Shown here: one piece after another, positions 17,077-26,223 of the stretch
Numbering within the stretch: the first letter of the stretch is position 1
Layout: the number at the start of each line of letters is the position of its first letter
From: HXMU1420-13 sp034669965
GTDB taxonomy: Bacteria > Bacteroidota > Rhodothermia > Balneolales > Balneolaceae
Assembly: GCA_034669965.1 (NCBI GenBank)
Contig: JAXMOK010000008.1
Coordinates: forward strand, 74,562 to 138,561
Direction of reading: 5' to 3'
DNA length: 64,000 nt
Made by a program: the position numbers and the translations under genes
Notes under the pieces: model-generated
The model's input: the letters and a program-made list of their open reading frames with translations, nothing else
What the model was told of the DNA's origin: nothing
Databases searched by the model: none

Positions 17077-17769
17077 ATGCGTATTGATATCATTTCAGCA
17101 GTTCCGGCATTACTAGAAGGCCCACTCAATCACAGCATTGTTAAACGTGCACGTGATAAAGAGTTGGTGGAAATTCATGTGCATGACTTAAAAGACTACA
17201 CCGAGAACAAACACAAAAAAGTGGATGATTACCCCTATGGCGGCGACGCTGGAATGGTGCTAACTCCACAACCCATTTTTAGTTGTATCGAGCATTTAAC
17301 TACACAACGTAGTTATGATGAGCTCATTTTTACAGCCGCTGATGGTAATGTGTTTGATCAAGGAGATGCGAATGAACTTTCGTTAAAAACGAACATCATA
17401 ATCCTTTGTGGACATTACAAAGGCGTAGATCAGCGAGTAAGGGATGCTCTTATCACCAAAGAATATTCGATAGGTGATTTTGTGCTCTCGGGTGGTGAAT
17501 TACCGGCAATGGTTATAACTGATGCCATTGTTCGATTACTTCCCGGTGCAATTGGCGATGCAGAAAGTGCATTAAAAGATTCCTTTCAGGACGGTATGCT
17601 GGAAGCTCCGGTGTATACACGGCCTGCAAGTTTTAAAGGAATAGATGTGCCGGAAGTGTTACGTTCGGGTAATTTCAAGAAGATTGAAGCCTGGCAACAA
17701 GAGCAATCCCTTAAACGGACAAAAGAACGACGACCGGATTTATACAATCAGATTAAGAAAGAATATTAA
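17077..17769 (+). CDS. trmD: tRNA (guanine-N1)-methyltransferase TrmD
   Basis: 230-residue SPOUT methyltransferase that makes m1G37 and prevents +1 frameshifting. The knot signatures PYGGDAGMVL, CGHYKGVDQRV and IGDFVLSGGELPAM are all present, and the C-terminal helical domain ends RRPDLYNQIKKEY. Directly follows rimM. Confidence 0.97.
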   Translation: MRIDIISAVPALLEGPLNHSIVKRARDKELVEIHVHDLKDYTENKHKKVDDYPYGGDAGMVLTPQPIFSCIEHLTTQRSYDELIFTAADGNVFDQGDANELSLKTNIIILCGHYKGVDQRVRDALITKEYSIGDFVLSGGELPAMVITDAIVRLLPGAIGDAESALKDSFQDGMLEAPVYTRPASFKGIDVPEVLRSGNFKKIEAWQQEQSLKRTKERRPDLYNQIKKEY

Positions 17770-17775
17770 CAAATC

Positions 17776-17795
17776 AATCTCACATGGGTGAGATT
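17776..17795 (+). promoter_or_regulatory. Hairpin in the trmD-rplS leader
   Basis: Perfect 8-bp stem AATCTCAC/GTGAGATT with loop ATGG, 14 bases before the rplS start codon. It is not followed by T residues, so it is not a simple terminator. Position suggests control of L19 translation (L19 leaders are known in other phyla), but this is inference. Confidence 0.35.
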
Positions 17796-17809
17796 AAACA
17801 ATAAGAACC

Positions 17810-18169
17810 ATGGATAAGCTAAAATTAGTTGAACAATCGCTCGTAGCTGATAATCTGCCAGAATTCATCGCCGGCGATACAGTGAATATTCACTATCGCG
17901 TAAAAGAAGGTGAGAAAGAAAGAATTCAGCAGTATCAGGGTGTTGTTATTGCCATGCGTGGCAGTGGCCCAAACCGCACTTTTACTGTACGTAAAATGAG
18001 TGGTAACATTGGCGTTGAGCGTATTTTCCCATTCAACTCACCATTTATTGCACAAGTTGATGTAAAACGTCGTGGTAAGGTACGTCGTGCTAAATTATTC
18101 TACTTGCGCGAACTACGTGGTAAAGCTGCTCGTATTCAAGAGCGCGATACCAAAGGCAAGAAGAAGTAA
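17810..18169 (+). CDS. rplS: 50S ribosomal protein L19
   Basis: 119 residues with L19 motifs FIAGDTVNIHYRVKEG, the central VVIAMRGSGPNRTFTVRKMS and the basic C-terminus RRGKVRRAKLFYLRELRGKAARI. L19 sits at the 30S-50S interface. Length is normal. Fourth gene of the ribosome/tRNA cluster. Confidence 0.97.
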   Translation: MDKLKLVEQSLVADNLPEFIAGDTVNIHYRVKEGEKERIQQYQGVVIAMRGSGPNRTFTVRKMSGNIGVERIFPFNSPFIAQVDVKRRGKVRRAKLFYLRELRGKAARIQERDTKGKKK

Positions 18170-18197
18170 TTTTACCATTACTTTAGAATGTTAGAAT

Positions 18198-18227
18198 AGC
18201 TCAAAACCTGAACTCAGGTTTTGGGCT
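18198..18227 (+). promoter_or_regulatory. Strong hairpin between rplS and adk
   Basis: Ten-base perfect stem CAAAACCTGA/TCAGGTTTTG (18202-18211 with 18214-18223) with AGCT/GGCT extending it. There is no T tract after it, so it may be an mRNA-stabilising or weak terminating structure between the ribosomal genes and adk. Confidence 0.5.
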
Positions 18228-18267
18228 ACTTGCATTGTACTCCTCACACCTACCCAACACATTTACC

Positions 18268-18822
18268 ATGAACATTATATTATTCGGACCTCCCGGCGCC
18301 GGTAAAGGAACGCAAGCTGCAAAACTTGTTGAAGAATACAACTTGCCACATCTGTCAACCGGGAATATTTTTAGAGCAGCCATCAAAAACGAAACCCCAG
18401 TTGGCTTAAAAGCGAAGTCTTTTATCGACGCTGGCGAACTCGTTCCAGATCAAGTAGTGGTTGAAATCGTAGCCGAAGCTTTAGAAGAAGACACCTACTC
18501 TAACGGTTGTATTTTCGATGGTTTCCCCAGAACGGTATTTCAAGCCAAATCGCTTGATAAAATTCTGAATGAAAAAGGTACCGGTAAAGCTCAGGTAATC
18601 GCACTTACTGTTCCTGAAGAAGAGCTTGTTCGACGTGTTCTTTCCAGAGGGGAAGGCAGAAGTGATGATACCGAAGAAAGCCTGAAAAATCGTTTAAAAG
18701 TGTATCAAAAAGAAACTGCGCCGGTACTTGCTTACTATGCCGATCGCGGACAAGCCAAAATTATAGAAGGCACCGGAGATGTGAACGATATCTTCGGCCG
18801 AATTAAATCGGCTCTTTCCTAA
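18268..18822 (+). CDS. adk: Adenylate kinase
   Basis: 184-residue kinase interconverting ATP + AMP and 2 ADP. The P-loop GPPGAGKGTQ follows straight after the start, then STGNIFR, the AMP site DGFPRT and the short LID (GRSDDT). It is the short-LID form without the zinc-type insertion. I chose the ATG at 18268 because the strand directly before the P-loop begins there; an upstream ATG at 18235 would add 11 unrelated residues. A clean terminator follows. Confidence 0.96.
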   Translation: MNIILFGPPGAGKGTQAAKLVEEYNLPHLSTGNIFRAAIKNETPVGLKAKSFIDAGELVPDQVVVEIVAEALEEDTYSNGCIFDGFPRTVFQAKSLDKILNEKGTGKAQVIALTVPEEELVRRVLSRGEGRSDDTEESLKNRLKVYQKETAPVLAYYADRGQAKIIEGTGDVNDIFGRIKSALS

Positions 18823-18833
18823 CAACTTTTTGT

Positions 18834-18859
18834 AGCCCTCTTTCTTTGAGGGCTTTTTT
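18834..18859 (+). terminator. Terminator after adk
   Basis: Stem AGCCCTC/GAGGGCT with seven-base loop TTTCTTT and six T residues. It closes the plus-strand translation cluster and abuts the end of the convergent minus-strand gene. Confidence 0.9.
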
Positions 18860-19430
18860 ATTTCAACTCTTCAAGAAATTGTTTAGTTGCAGGAATAGCT
18901 CCCTCGTTTACTGCTTGATCTAAAGCTGCCAAAACTTGTGTAATTCCAACCAGCTCATCTAAATACCATTCTTTAAAAGCTGCTTTATCAACATTAGTGT
19001 AAAACAAATACTCTTGGGTGCGCGCTTCCAGATTTGCCAAACGATTTTGAACACGTGTGATTAGGTTTGAGCCCTCATCTAAATTGCGCAAATATTGAGG
19101 CGTAATCACAGAAAAATTCTGCTCTTCGAAACCAGATCGAATTACTAACTGATTGTTCATAAACGATAAATTTCTGTCTATCGTAATTGGCTCCTCAGAG
19201 TTGGCTTGATGCTTTTCCAAAATAGCTGAAATGCTGTTGTTCAATATTTCAATTTTGTAAGCACCTACTTCCAGATTTAACAGAAATGTCTCGTAGTATT
19301 TAATCTGATTTTCCCTAAGCTGTCGATCCTCTTTCACGGTGTCTAAATAAAATGCACCCGACACACTTATAAACACCACAAAAAACTCTGCAAGCAGAAA
19401 AGTCCACGATCTTTTTTTATTGCCTCTCAT
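18858..19430 (-). CDS. Membrane-anchored protein of unknown function (DUF6090-like style)
   Basis: 190 residues with one N-terminal membrane segment (about 10-30, LLAEFFVVFISVSGAFYL), followed by a helical cytoplasmic or periplasmic part beginning DTVKEDRQLRENQIKYYE. That layout resembles the short DUF6090-type proteins of Bacteroidota (membrane helix, then N-rich helix). An ATG at 19430 and a GTG at 19436 are both possible starts. It lies 9 bp after glpF, so it is probably the last gene of the glycerol operon. Confidence 0.65.
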   Translation of the reverse strand: MRGNKKRSWTFLLAEFFVVFISVSGAFYLDTVKEDRQLRENQIKYYETFLLNLEVGAYKIEILNNSISAILEKHQANSEEPITIDRNLSFMNNQLVIRSGFEEQNFSVITPQYLRNLDEGSNLITRVQNRLANLEARTQEYLFYTNVDKAAFKEWYLDELVGITQVLAALDQAVNEGAIPATKQFLEELK

Positions 19431-19439
19431 ATCCACCGC

Positions 19440-20150
19440 TTAAAATGGTAATTGAAGAAATAAAAATGCAGCAAGTGCCCCGCCTATAATCGGACCAACA
19501 ACGGGGATCCAGCTGTAGCTCCAATCGCTATCTCCTTTACCTTTTATTGGCAAGATAAAATGCGCGATTCTCGGACCTAAATCACGGGCAGGATTTATAG
19601 CATAGCCAGTAGTTCCACCTAACGACATCCCAATAACTACAACCAGTAATGCAACTGGTAATGCATCTAATGCCCCTAAACCAACTTCAGGAGCAGCCAT
19701 ATATAACACGCCGAGCACCAACACAAAGGTTCCGATTGCCTCAGAGATCAAGTTTGAGATGGTATTTCGTATAGCCGGTGCCGTACTAAAGGTCGCGAGT
19801 TTTAGATCAGCTTCTTCCGTTACATCGTAGTGATCTTTGTAGTGAAGCCAAACCACACATCCGCCTAAAATAGCGCCTATCATTTGTGCAAAGATATATC
19901 CCATTACCAAATCCCAAGAAAATTTACCCGCTAGAGCTAAACCGATAGTAACAGCAGGGTTGATGTGCGCTCCGCTGATTCCTGCAACTACAAAAACCGC
20001 AACAAATACCGAAAATCCCCAAGCTAAGGTTATTACAACCCAACCGGCACCGTTTCCTTTGGTGTCTTTTAATAAAACGTTTGCCACAACCCCATTCCCT
20101 AATAAAATGAGTAGAAAAGTGCCTAATATTTCTCCTAAATATGCTTCCAT
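19440..20150 (-). CDS. glpF: Glycerol uptake facilitator (aquaglyceroporin)
   Basis: 236-residue MIP channel. Both half-helix motifs are intact: NPA at 64-66 (GAHINPAVTIG) and NPA at 186-188 (GYAINPARDLGPR). The Asp after the second NPAR is the mark of glycerol-conducting rather than water-only channels. Six membrane helices are visible. Starts 10 bp after glpD, in the order glpK-glpD-glpF. Confidence 0.95.
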   Translation of the reverse strand: MEAYLGEILGTFLLILLGNGVVANVLLKDTKGNGAGWVVITLAWGFSVFVAVFVVAGISGAHINPAVTIGLALAGKFSWDLVMGYIFAQMIGAILGGCVVWLHYKDHYDVTEEADLKLATFSTAPAIRNTISNLISEAIGTFVLVLGVLYMAAPEVGLGALDALPVALLVVVIGMSLGGTTGYAINPARDLGPRIAHFILPIKGKGDSDWSYSWIPVVGPIIGGALAAFLFLQLPF

Positions 20151-20160
20151 TTTTGATCTT

Positions 20161-21723
20161 TTAAGTTATAGTATATTCTTTTGCTAGCTCTTTAAATTCT
20201 GCTACTTCCTGTTTAACCCAAGCCTGATCTTTACCCAATTCATGGGCGAGATACTCGGCCACTAACTCGGCAGATTCAATCGCTGCTTGTGCATCAAGCA
20301 ATAACATTCTGGTTCTGCGGGATAAGATATCGTCGATAGTGATGGCCATTTCATTTCGGATTGCCCAAATAATTTCGGCCTTTAAATACGGTAAATTTGG
20401 GTGAATTTGAATGCCTAATTCGGGCTCATCCTTAATTAGTTTTTCGATTCCTACTCGATCCGAGCCATACACATACAAATGATCATTCATATCCACATTT
20501 TTGAGCCAGCCATGAATACGTAAATCTTCAGTAACGCAAGGTGTTTCTTGTAATCCGGCTACTAGTACTGCCTGATCGATGGTATCCTCAGCCATCTTGC
20601 GATAGGTAGTCCATTTGCCCCCGGTGATAGTTACCAAACCAGATTCATTTACCTGAAGATGATGACTTCTCGAAATTTCAGATGTGGATTTAGAATCATC
20701 CGGTTTAACCAACGGTCTCAGTCCTGCAAATACGCTTTTTACATCTTCTCGAGTTGGATCTTTCGATAAATAGCGAGCAGCATGACGAAGTACAAATTCA
20801 ATTTCTTCTTCAAGAGCGCGAGGTTCTAAATCAGGTTTAGCAATGGGCGTATCTGTTGTACCAACCAGTGCTTTTCCATGCCAGGGAACAGCAAATAACA
20901 CTCTTCCATCATCAGTATGAGGTACCATTATGGCCGCATCGCCGGGTAAAAACTCCTTATCTAACACTAAGTGAATTCCTTGTGCACACTGAATGATGTT
21001 TGAGTGATCTTCGTCATCCATTTTCATGATGGAATCGGTAAAAATTCCCGTCGCGTTAATCACTACACGAGCATTAATATTATGTGATTCCCCATCAATC
21101 ATATCTAAAGCAGAAACCCCTTCAATTAAACCGACTGTATTCTTGAGCAACCCGGTCACCTTCATATAATTGATGGGTAACGCGTTGTGATCAGCGGCTG
21201 TTTGGGCGAGATTTAACGCGAGACGGGAATCATCAAATTGGCCATCGTAATAAATGGTGCCACCGAGTAGGCCTTCTGTCTCGAGCGTAGGAATTTTTTC
21301 AAGCGTTTCTTCTTCACTCAAGCTTTTCGATTTCTTGATGTTGAGCTTACCGGCCAGCATGTCGTACACCTTCATCCCCACGCCATAAAACGGTCCGCTC
21401 CACCACTTATAGCTTGGCACGATAAACGATTGGTGGCTCACTAAATGTGGGGCGTTTTGAATAAGTAGACCCCGTTCTTTTAAGGCTTCAATCACCAACG
21501 ATACATCGCCTTGTTGTAGATACCGAACACCACCATGCACCAACTTTGTACTGCGACTAGAAGTCCCTTTGGAAAAATCATGCATATCTAACAATACAGT
21601 AGAGTATCCACGAGAAGCTGCATCCACCGCACAGCCTAATCCCGTAGCACCACCACCAATAATCACCACGTCCCAGAATTGATTCTGATCTTTTATGGTT
21701 TTTAAAAACTGCGCTCTATTCAT
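20161..21723 (-). CDS. glpD: Glycerol-3-phosphate dehydrogenase, FAD-dependent
   Basis: 520 residues. The N-terminal FAD Rossmann motif VVIIGGGATGLGCAVDAASRG is read from residue 19; family phrases GTSSRSTKLVHGGVRYL, DGQFDDSRL and GGKWTTYRKMAED follow, and the C-terminal helical domain is complete. It oxidises glycerol-3-phosphate to DHAP and passes electrons to quinone at the inner membrane. Middle gene of the glycerol operon. Confidence 0.97.
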   Translation of the reverse strand: MNRAQFLKTIKDQNQFWDVVIIGGGATGLGCAVDAASRGYSTVLLDMHDFSKGTSSRSTKLVHGGVRYLQQGDVSLVIEALKERGLLIQNAPHLVSHQSFIVPSYKWWSGPFYGVGMKVYDMLAGKLNIKKSKSLSEEETLEKIPTLETEGLLGGTIYYDGQFDDSRLALNLAQTAADHNALPINYMKVTGLLKNTVGLIEGVSALDMIDGESHNINARVVINATGIFTDSIMKMDDEDHSNIIQCAQGIHLVLDKEFLPGDAAIMVPHTDDGRVLFAVPWHGKALVGTTDTPIAKPDLEPRALEEEIEFVLRHAARYLSKDPTREDVKSVFAGLRPLVKPDDSKSTSEISRSHHLQVNESGLVTITGGKWTTYRKMAEDTIDQAVLVAGLQETPCVTEDLRIHGWLKNVDMNDHLYVYGSDRVGIEKLIKDEPELGIQIHPNLPYLKAEIIWAIRNEMAITIDDILSRRTRMLLLDAQAAIESAELVAEYLAHELGKDQAWVKQEVAEFKELAKEYTIT

Positions 21724-21778
21724 GGTTTGGTGGTTAATGTTATTGATTTAAATTCGATTAGGCATTCTTATTTATTGA

Positions 21779-21856
21779 CCTCCTACAAGCAGGAGGAGTA
21801 CTCGGTGCTATGGTTTCGAGTTATCTAAAGAGTCCTTCCTCCGCCAGTTGGCGGAG
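21779..21856. repeat. Two palindromes in the glpK-glpD gap
   Basis: CCTCCT-N6-AGGAGG (21779-21796) and CTCCGCCA-GT-TGGCGGAG (21839-21856) fill much of the 165-bp gap between glpK and glpD. They can fold in RNA of either strand and have no T tract. They look like dispersed REP-type repeats that could tune the glpK/glpD ratio. Confidence 0.6.
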
Positions 21857-21888
21857 AATGACAGATGTGGTCGTTATATTTCCATTGT

Positions 21889-23382
21889 TTATTCAATCCA
21901 AACTTTACTTTTCTCAACGGCTCGGTTCCATTTATGTAGCAATGTTTTCGCTTGGTCTTCGCTCATCGATGGTTCAAAGCGTTTATCTTCCTGCCATTGT
22001 GTTTTGGTTTCGTCCGTATTTTTCCAGAAGCCTACCGCCAATCCTGCTAAGTAAGCCGCTCCGAGTGCCGTGGTTTCCAGTATTTTTGGTCTGACAATAG
22101 GAATTTGCAGAATATCCGACTGGAATTGCATTAAAGTATCGTTAACGGTTGCGCCGCCATCCACACGCAGTTCTTTGATCGTAATTCCAGAATCTGCTTC
22201 CATAGCCGAAAGCACATCTTTAACCTGATAAGCAATACCTTCGAGCGCTGCACGGGCAATGTGTCCGGCTGTTGTGCCTCGGGTTAAGCCAAACATGGAA
22301 CCACGAGCTCGCTGATCCCAATGTGGCGCACCCAATCCTGCAAAAGCTGGAACCAAATAAACACCGCCATTATCTTTTTCGGTTAGCGCCAGTTTTTCGA
22401 TATCGCTGGAAGATTTTATGATTCCCAATCCATCACGTAACCACTGAACTACAGCACCGGCAATAAATATACTACCCTCAAGTGCATAGGTGGTTTTGCC
22501 ATTTATTCTATAACCAATGGTTGTGAGCAAATTATTCTCTGAAGTGATCGCTTCTTCACCGGTGTTAAACATAATAAATGAACCGGTGCCATAGGTGTTT
22601 TTTAGCATCCCCGGTTGTATACACATTTGCCCAAACATGGCTGCTTGTTGATCGCCTGCTATTCCTGCAATGGGCACTTCGTGAGCAAAAATGGTGGTTT
22701 TTGTATGCCCATACACTTCGCTCGAGCTTTTTACTTCGGGCAACATGCTTGCGGGGATATTCATCAAATCAAGAAGTTCCTCATCCCACTTTCCTTCACG
22801 GATATTGTATAACATGGTTCGGGAAGCATTCGTCACATCGGTGATGTGCGTTTCCCCATCGGTGAAATTCCAAACCAACCAGGAGTCGATCGTACCAAAA
22901 GCTAATTTGCCTTGTTCTGCCTTTTCGCGAGCTCCTTCTACATTTTCCAGAATCCATCGAATTTTTGTCCCCGAAAAGTAACTATCGATGATCAAGCCGG
23001 TTTTGACTTTGAATTTTTCGGTCCAGCCCTGCTCTTTAAGCGAATCACAATAATCCGACGTTCGTCGGTCTTGCCAGACAATGGCGTTGTAGATAGGTTT
23101 TCCGGTTTCGCGATCCCACACTACCGTGGTTTCACGTTGATTGGTAATCCCAATAGCAGCAATGTTTTTGCCGTTAGCACCAACGGCCGAAATGGCCTCG
23201 GCTACGACTCCCGCCTGGGTTTTCCAGATTTCCAGCGGATCATGTTCAACCCAACCATCGTTGGGGAAATGTTGTTTAAATTCCTTTTGGGCAACAGACT
23301 TTATCGATCCTGAATGATCGAACACAATCGCGCGTGAACTGGTGGTGCCTTGGTCGATGGCTAAGATGTAAGGTTTACTCAT
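21889..23382 (-). CDS. glpK: Glycerol kinase
   Basis: 497-residue FGGY kinase making glycerol-3-phosphate. ATP and substrate motifs are DQGTTSSRAIVFD, NQRETTVVWD, the central GIAGDQQAAMFGQ and GGVYLVPAFAGLGAPHWD. I chose the ATG at 23382: an upstream ATG at 23394 exists, but its GGAG reads as the Shine-Dalgarno site six bases before 23382, and the family normally starts a few residues before DQGTTS. First gene of the operon. Confidence 0.96.
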   Translation of the reverse strand: MSKPYILAIDQGTTSSRAIVFDHSGSIKSVAQKEFKQHFPNDGWVEHDPLEIWKTQAGVVAEAISAVGANGKNIAAIGITNQRETTVVWDRETGKPIYNAIVWQDRRTSDYCDSLKEQGWTEKFKVKTGLIIDSYFSGTKIRWILENVEGAREKAEQGKLAFGTIDSWLVWNFTDGETHITDVTNASRTMLYNIREGKWDEELLDLMNIPASMLPEVKSSSEVYGHTKTTIFAHEVPIAGIAGDQQAAMFGQMCIQPGMLKNTYGTGSFIMFNTGEEAITSENNLLTTIGYRINGKTTYALEGSIFIAGAVVQWLRDGLGIIKSSSDIEKLALTEKDNGGVYLVPAFAGLGAPHWDQRARGSMFGLTRGTTAGHIARAALEGIAYQVKDVLSAMEADSGITIKELRVDGGATVNDTLMQFQSDILQIPIVRPKILETTALGAAYLAGLAVGFWKNTDETKTQWQEDKRFEPSMSEDQAKTLLHKWNRAVEKSKVWIE

Positions 23383-23407
23383 TGATGACTCCATTTAAAT
23401 TATGACG

Positions 23408-23436
23408 AGAATATGATTTAAATCGGAGTCATTCTC
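23408..23436. promoter_or_regulatory. Possible operator upstream of glpK
   Basis: Nested symmetry: GAGAAT (23408-23413) and ATTCTC (23431-23436) enclose the palindrome GATTTAAATC (23415-23424), about 30 bp upstream of the glpK start. The placement suits a repressor site for the glycerol operon; no regulator gene is next to it. Confidence 0.35.
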
Positions 23437-23461
23437 AAATTATGCTTACACAGTTCGCTGC

Positions 23462-24331
23462 CTAATCGGGTAATTCAGTTAATGCTTTTCGGAAAGCCTC
23501 AGCTCCGCAATCGTATACATATTTTGCCTTCCAAAATTCAAAGGTACTGCATGTTTTTCTTGGGATGTTTACTAACACATCTGGTGGATACACTTTAATC
23601 ATTAAATCTTTAAGACGATCCTGTGTGAGAATAAAAGTGCTTTCCATGAGTTCAAACACCGAAAGTGAATCCCCTTTTTTGGTTTCAAAACGAGTTTTTT
23701 GGATGATGTTATCCGGTATAAGTTGTTCATACCATTTTGGCGATCTCTCCTCATCCTTTACAATTTCTTCGATTAACGGATTTCCAATCGAATTTAAATC
23801 TACAGCAATTAAAGTAGCATCGTCTCTTTTTTTCATCACATTTAAAGGCAACGGATTCAAAATCCCTCCATCAACCAATAAGCGATTTTTATGCTCAACA
23901 GGTACAAATACACCCGGTATTGAAACAGATGCCCGAAGTGCTTTGTACAGATCACCTTTCTTAAACCATACTTCTTTTCCCTCTTTCACATCAGCGGCAA
24001 TAGCGGTAAACGGAATCTTAAAATCCTCTATGTTCAGATCGCCCGTCATTTCTCGATGTTTGGCAAAAATCTTCTCTCCTTTTACAAAGCCCTCTTTCTT
24101 GAATGTGAAATCCGTTAAATCAAACACCTGATTCCTATCCAACGAAAAAAGCCAGTCTTTGTACTCCGGTAGCTGTCCTGCGGCATAAATACCACCGATT
24201 ACAGCTCCCATCGAGCAGCCAACAATTTCTACAATTTCGTGGCCCGTTTTTTCCAGTTCTTCAATAACAGCAATATGTGCGATTCCTCTCGCACCACCAC
24301 TTCCCAATACTAGTTGAATTTTCTTTTTCAT
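23462..24331 (-). CDS. Patatin-like phospholipase (RssA-type)
   Basis: 289-residue serine acyl hydrolase. The oxyanion motif GSGGARG (10-16), nucleophile elbow GCSMG (Ser40) and the dyad Asp in DGGILNPLP are present. I used the ATG at 24331, which begins two bases from the stop of the upstream gene; a GTG at 24355 would overlap it. The two genes are likely co-transcribed. Cytoplasmic patatins of this size act on phospholipids or lysophospholipids; the real substrate is unknown. Confidence 0.92.
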   Translation of the reverse strand: MKKKIQLVLGSGGARGIAHIAVIEELEKTGHEIVEIVGCSMGAVIGGIYAAGQLPEYKDWLFSLDRNQVFDLTDFTFKKEGFVKGEKIFAKHREMTGDLNIEDFKIPFTAIAADVKEGKEVWFKKGDLYKALRASVSIPGVFVPVEHKNRLLVDGGILNPLPLNVMKKRDDATLIAVDLNSIGNPLIEEIVKDEERSPKWYEQLIPDNIIQKTRFETKKGDSLSVFELMESTFILTQDRLKDLMIKVYPPDVLVNIPRKTCSTFEFWKAKYVYDCGAEAFRKALTELPD

Positions 24332-24333
24332 GA

Positions 24334-25809
24334 TTACTCTTGATTTTCGATACACCCCGCATTTTGGCGGGCAAACTCAAACATCTCCCAATAAGGCGGT
24401 AGATAGTTTTCTTCTTGTTCAAAGTTCCGGATATCCTGATCCGTCATTTCTTTCAATTCAGCATGACGGTTAATAAAGGCTTCACTTTTTAAGGCTTGAG
24501 TTGCATTCATACCTTCCGGAACCAGTCCCTCTTTACCCCTCAAATTTTGTACCAAGCTGTAGCCTTTCACCAATCTGACAGCCGGCAAGATCCAGTAATT
24601 AGGTTCAATCTCTACTTCCATTTCAGCGCATTCAAGCATCGCATCTATTACGGCGTTGTAGAGATGATCTTCGTACAATGCTTCGGTGTTTCTCCATTCA
24701 GATACTACCGATAACTTGGGATCATATTCCAGATCAGAAGGCATTTGAGTTACAAAATTCTCTACACCAAAAGTGTTTAATAAACTAATGACTCCTTTTG
24801 AGGAAATCGTCGATTCTGATTCCCAAAGTTTAATACCACGGTTCTTGTATGCAAACGAACCAACTTCAGAGCAAAACATGGCTTCGGGGTCGAAAAAGTT
24901 CATTTTAAAATCGTAGGGAATGTGGCGCTCCTGAACTTCCTCGAACATATCTTTCGCTGCCAGATGTGGAAGTATCGGGTTTGCCATTAATTCGGGCAAA
25001 TCCGCACGCGGACGTAACACCATGAATCGTTGCTTACCATCGTTCATGTATTCTTCTGCGGAAGCAACTGCTACTCCTCGTTCGATGTGCGCCTCGATAA
25101 GAAAAGCCTCGTTTGTTTCTGCATCCACATAAATAAGCGCCACATGTGAGAAGTTGCCGGGAAAATCATTGCCACGCGAGATCAATGCTGATACTTCAGC
25201 TCCACCTCGAGACACGAGCAAATCGCCACTATGTACTTTGATACCAAATAACGTTGTAGAAGGTGTAGTCGATGGCTCGTTGGTTACATCAATCACCGGT
25301 TCAATTTCATTTTTCGATTGTAGAAGAACTTCTTCAACCGTAGCCCGCATCCCAAAAAGCACTTTATACAGAGCTGCTCGGGTTTCGAATTGGTTAACAT
25401 CCCATAAAATGGATTCCTTTTTGAGTACCCTCCGAGCCCGATTGTAAATGGAAAAGAATCGAGGATCTTGGTTAGCCTGAGCAGCAACATAAGGTGCCAA
25501 CTCAAAAAACTGAATCAGCAACAAATCAAGTCGCTTATCAGTGGGTTCAAATGAGTCTTTTTCAAGTTCTACCAAGAGTTTGTTGATGGATACGATCTCA
25601 TCATCAACCGTTGAATCAATTTCTGCTGATGAAGCCGTTCGAACCAGCTTGAATTGCTCTTCCAGGGCATTCCATCGCTCATCTTGATTCCAAACAAAAG
25701 GTGTTTCTTTTCCCTTAGTTTCGATTTGAATATCCGACGAGTTTGGGATAAGTAGGAGTCCGTACAGAATTATCAGACTCCCAATGCTGTAAACAAAGAA
25801 TTTTTTCAT
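24334..25809 (-). CDS. YiiX-like papain-fold (permuted NlpC/P60) cysteine hydrolase
   Basis: 491 residues with an N-terminal signal or anchor (residues 4-21). The catalytic domain is near 200-360: GDLLVSRGGAEVSALI, then His in NFSHVALIY, and the Cys in MFCSEVGSFAY, an arrangement seen in YiiX/YebB permuted papain-fold hydrolases. The N-terminal 190 residues are helical. These enzymes hydrolyse amide or acyl bonds, possibly on lipids or peptidoglycan. Operon with the patatin, which supports a lipid-related role. Confidence 0.82.
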   Translation of the reverse strand: MKKFFVYSIGSLIILYGLLLIPNSSDIQIETKGKETPFVWNQDERWNALEEQFKLVRTASSAEIDSTVDDEIVSINKLLVELEKDSFEPTDKRLDLLLIQFFELAPYVAAQANQDPRFFSIYNRARRVLKKESILWDVNQFETRAALYKVLFGMRATVEEVLLQSKNEIEPVIDVTNEPSTTPSTTLFGIKVHSGDLLVSRGGAEVSALISRGNDFPGNFSHVALIYVDAETNEAFLIEAHIERGVAVASAEEYMNDGKQRFMVLRPRADLPELMANPILPHLAAKDMFEEVQERHIPYDFKMNFFDPEAMFCSEVGSFAYKNRGIKLWESESTISSKGVISLLNTFGVENFVTQMPSDLEYDPKLSVVSEWRNTEALYEDHLYNAVIDAMLECAEMEVEIEPNYWILPAVRLVKGYSLVQNLRGKEGLVPEGMNATQALKSEAFINRHAELKEMTDQDIRNFEQEENYLPPYWEMFEFARQNAGCIENQE

Positions 25810-25869
25810 AAATCGAAGGTAGTAAATACATCGATGTTTTTATACGTAGCTATAAAAAATCACTGTTAT

Positions 25870-26070
25870 TCCCGTGAAGGCGGGTGTCTTAAACCTCGAA
25901 AACCTCGTTCCGAACCACCCCGTCCACCATTCGGTGGCCACCCCTCCAATGGAGGGGAATTAGAAAATCAATGTTATTCAAAGCGTGTTCAATTCGAGAA
26001 TGTATAAAGTCATGATCAACGAGTCCTTCTCCTTTAGGAGAAGACAGATGAGGTTTTACCCTCTACATTT
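25870..26070. repeat. Cluster of small palindromes left of the RAYT gene
   Basis: The 414-bp gap 25810-26223 holds no gene but is dense in inverted repeats: CCACC-ATTC-GGTGG and CCCCTCCA-A-TGGAGGGG near 25,925-25,955, and CTTCTCCT-TT-AGGAGAAG at 26026-26043, plus the half site CCTCGTTCCGAACCACC near 25,907. Confidence 0.7.
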
Positions 26071-26111
26071 CCCGAGTGAAGGACTTCAGTCCTTCACATC
26101 TAAGCCACATT
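26071..26111. repeat. 41-bp direct repeat, left copy
   Basis: Identical over 41 bp to 26887-26927. It holds the hairpin GTGAAGGACT-TC-AGTCCTTCAC and continues CATCTAAGCCACATT. The two copies bracket the transposase-like gene and its REP-like palindromes. Confidence 0.92.
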
Positions 26112-26119
26112 ACCCCTCG

Positions 26120-26165
26120 TTCCGAACCACTGGTTCGGAATGCCTCTGTGAACCACTGGTTCACA
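26120..26165. repeat. REP-like palindrome pair, left of RAYT
   Basis: TTCCGAACCA-C-TGGTTCGGAA (26120-26140) is followed by TGTGAACCA-C-TGGTTCACA (26147-26165). Both share the centre AACCACTGGTT. They precede the RAYT start by about 60 bp. Confidence 0.85.
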
Positions 26166-26223
26166 TACCTTTAAAATAATTTGTAAGGATTTACTTTGAA
26201 CCACATCCTACTAATAAAAAACT

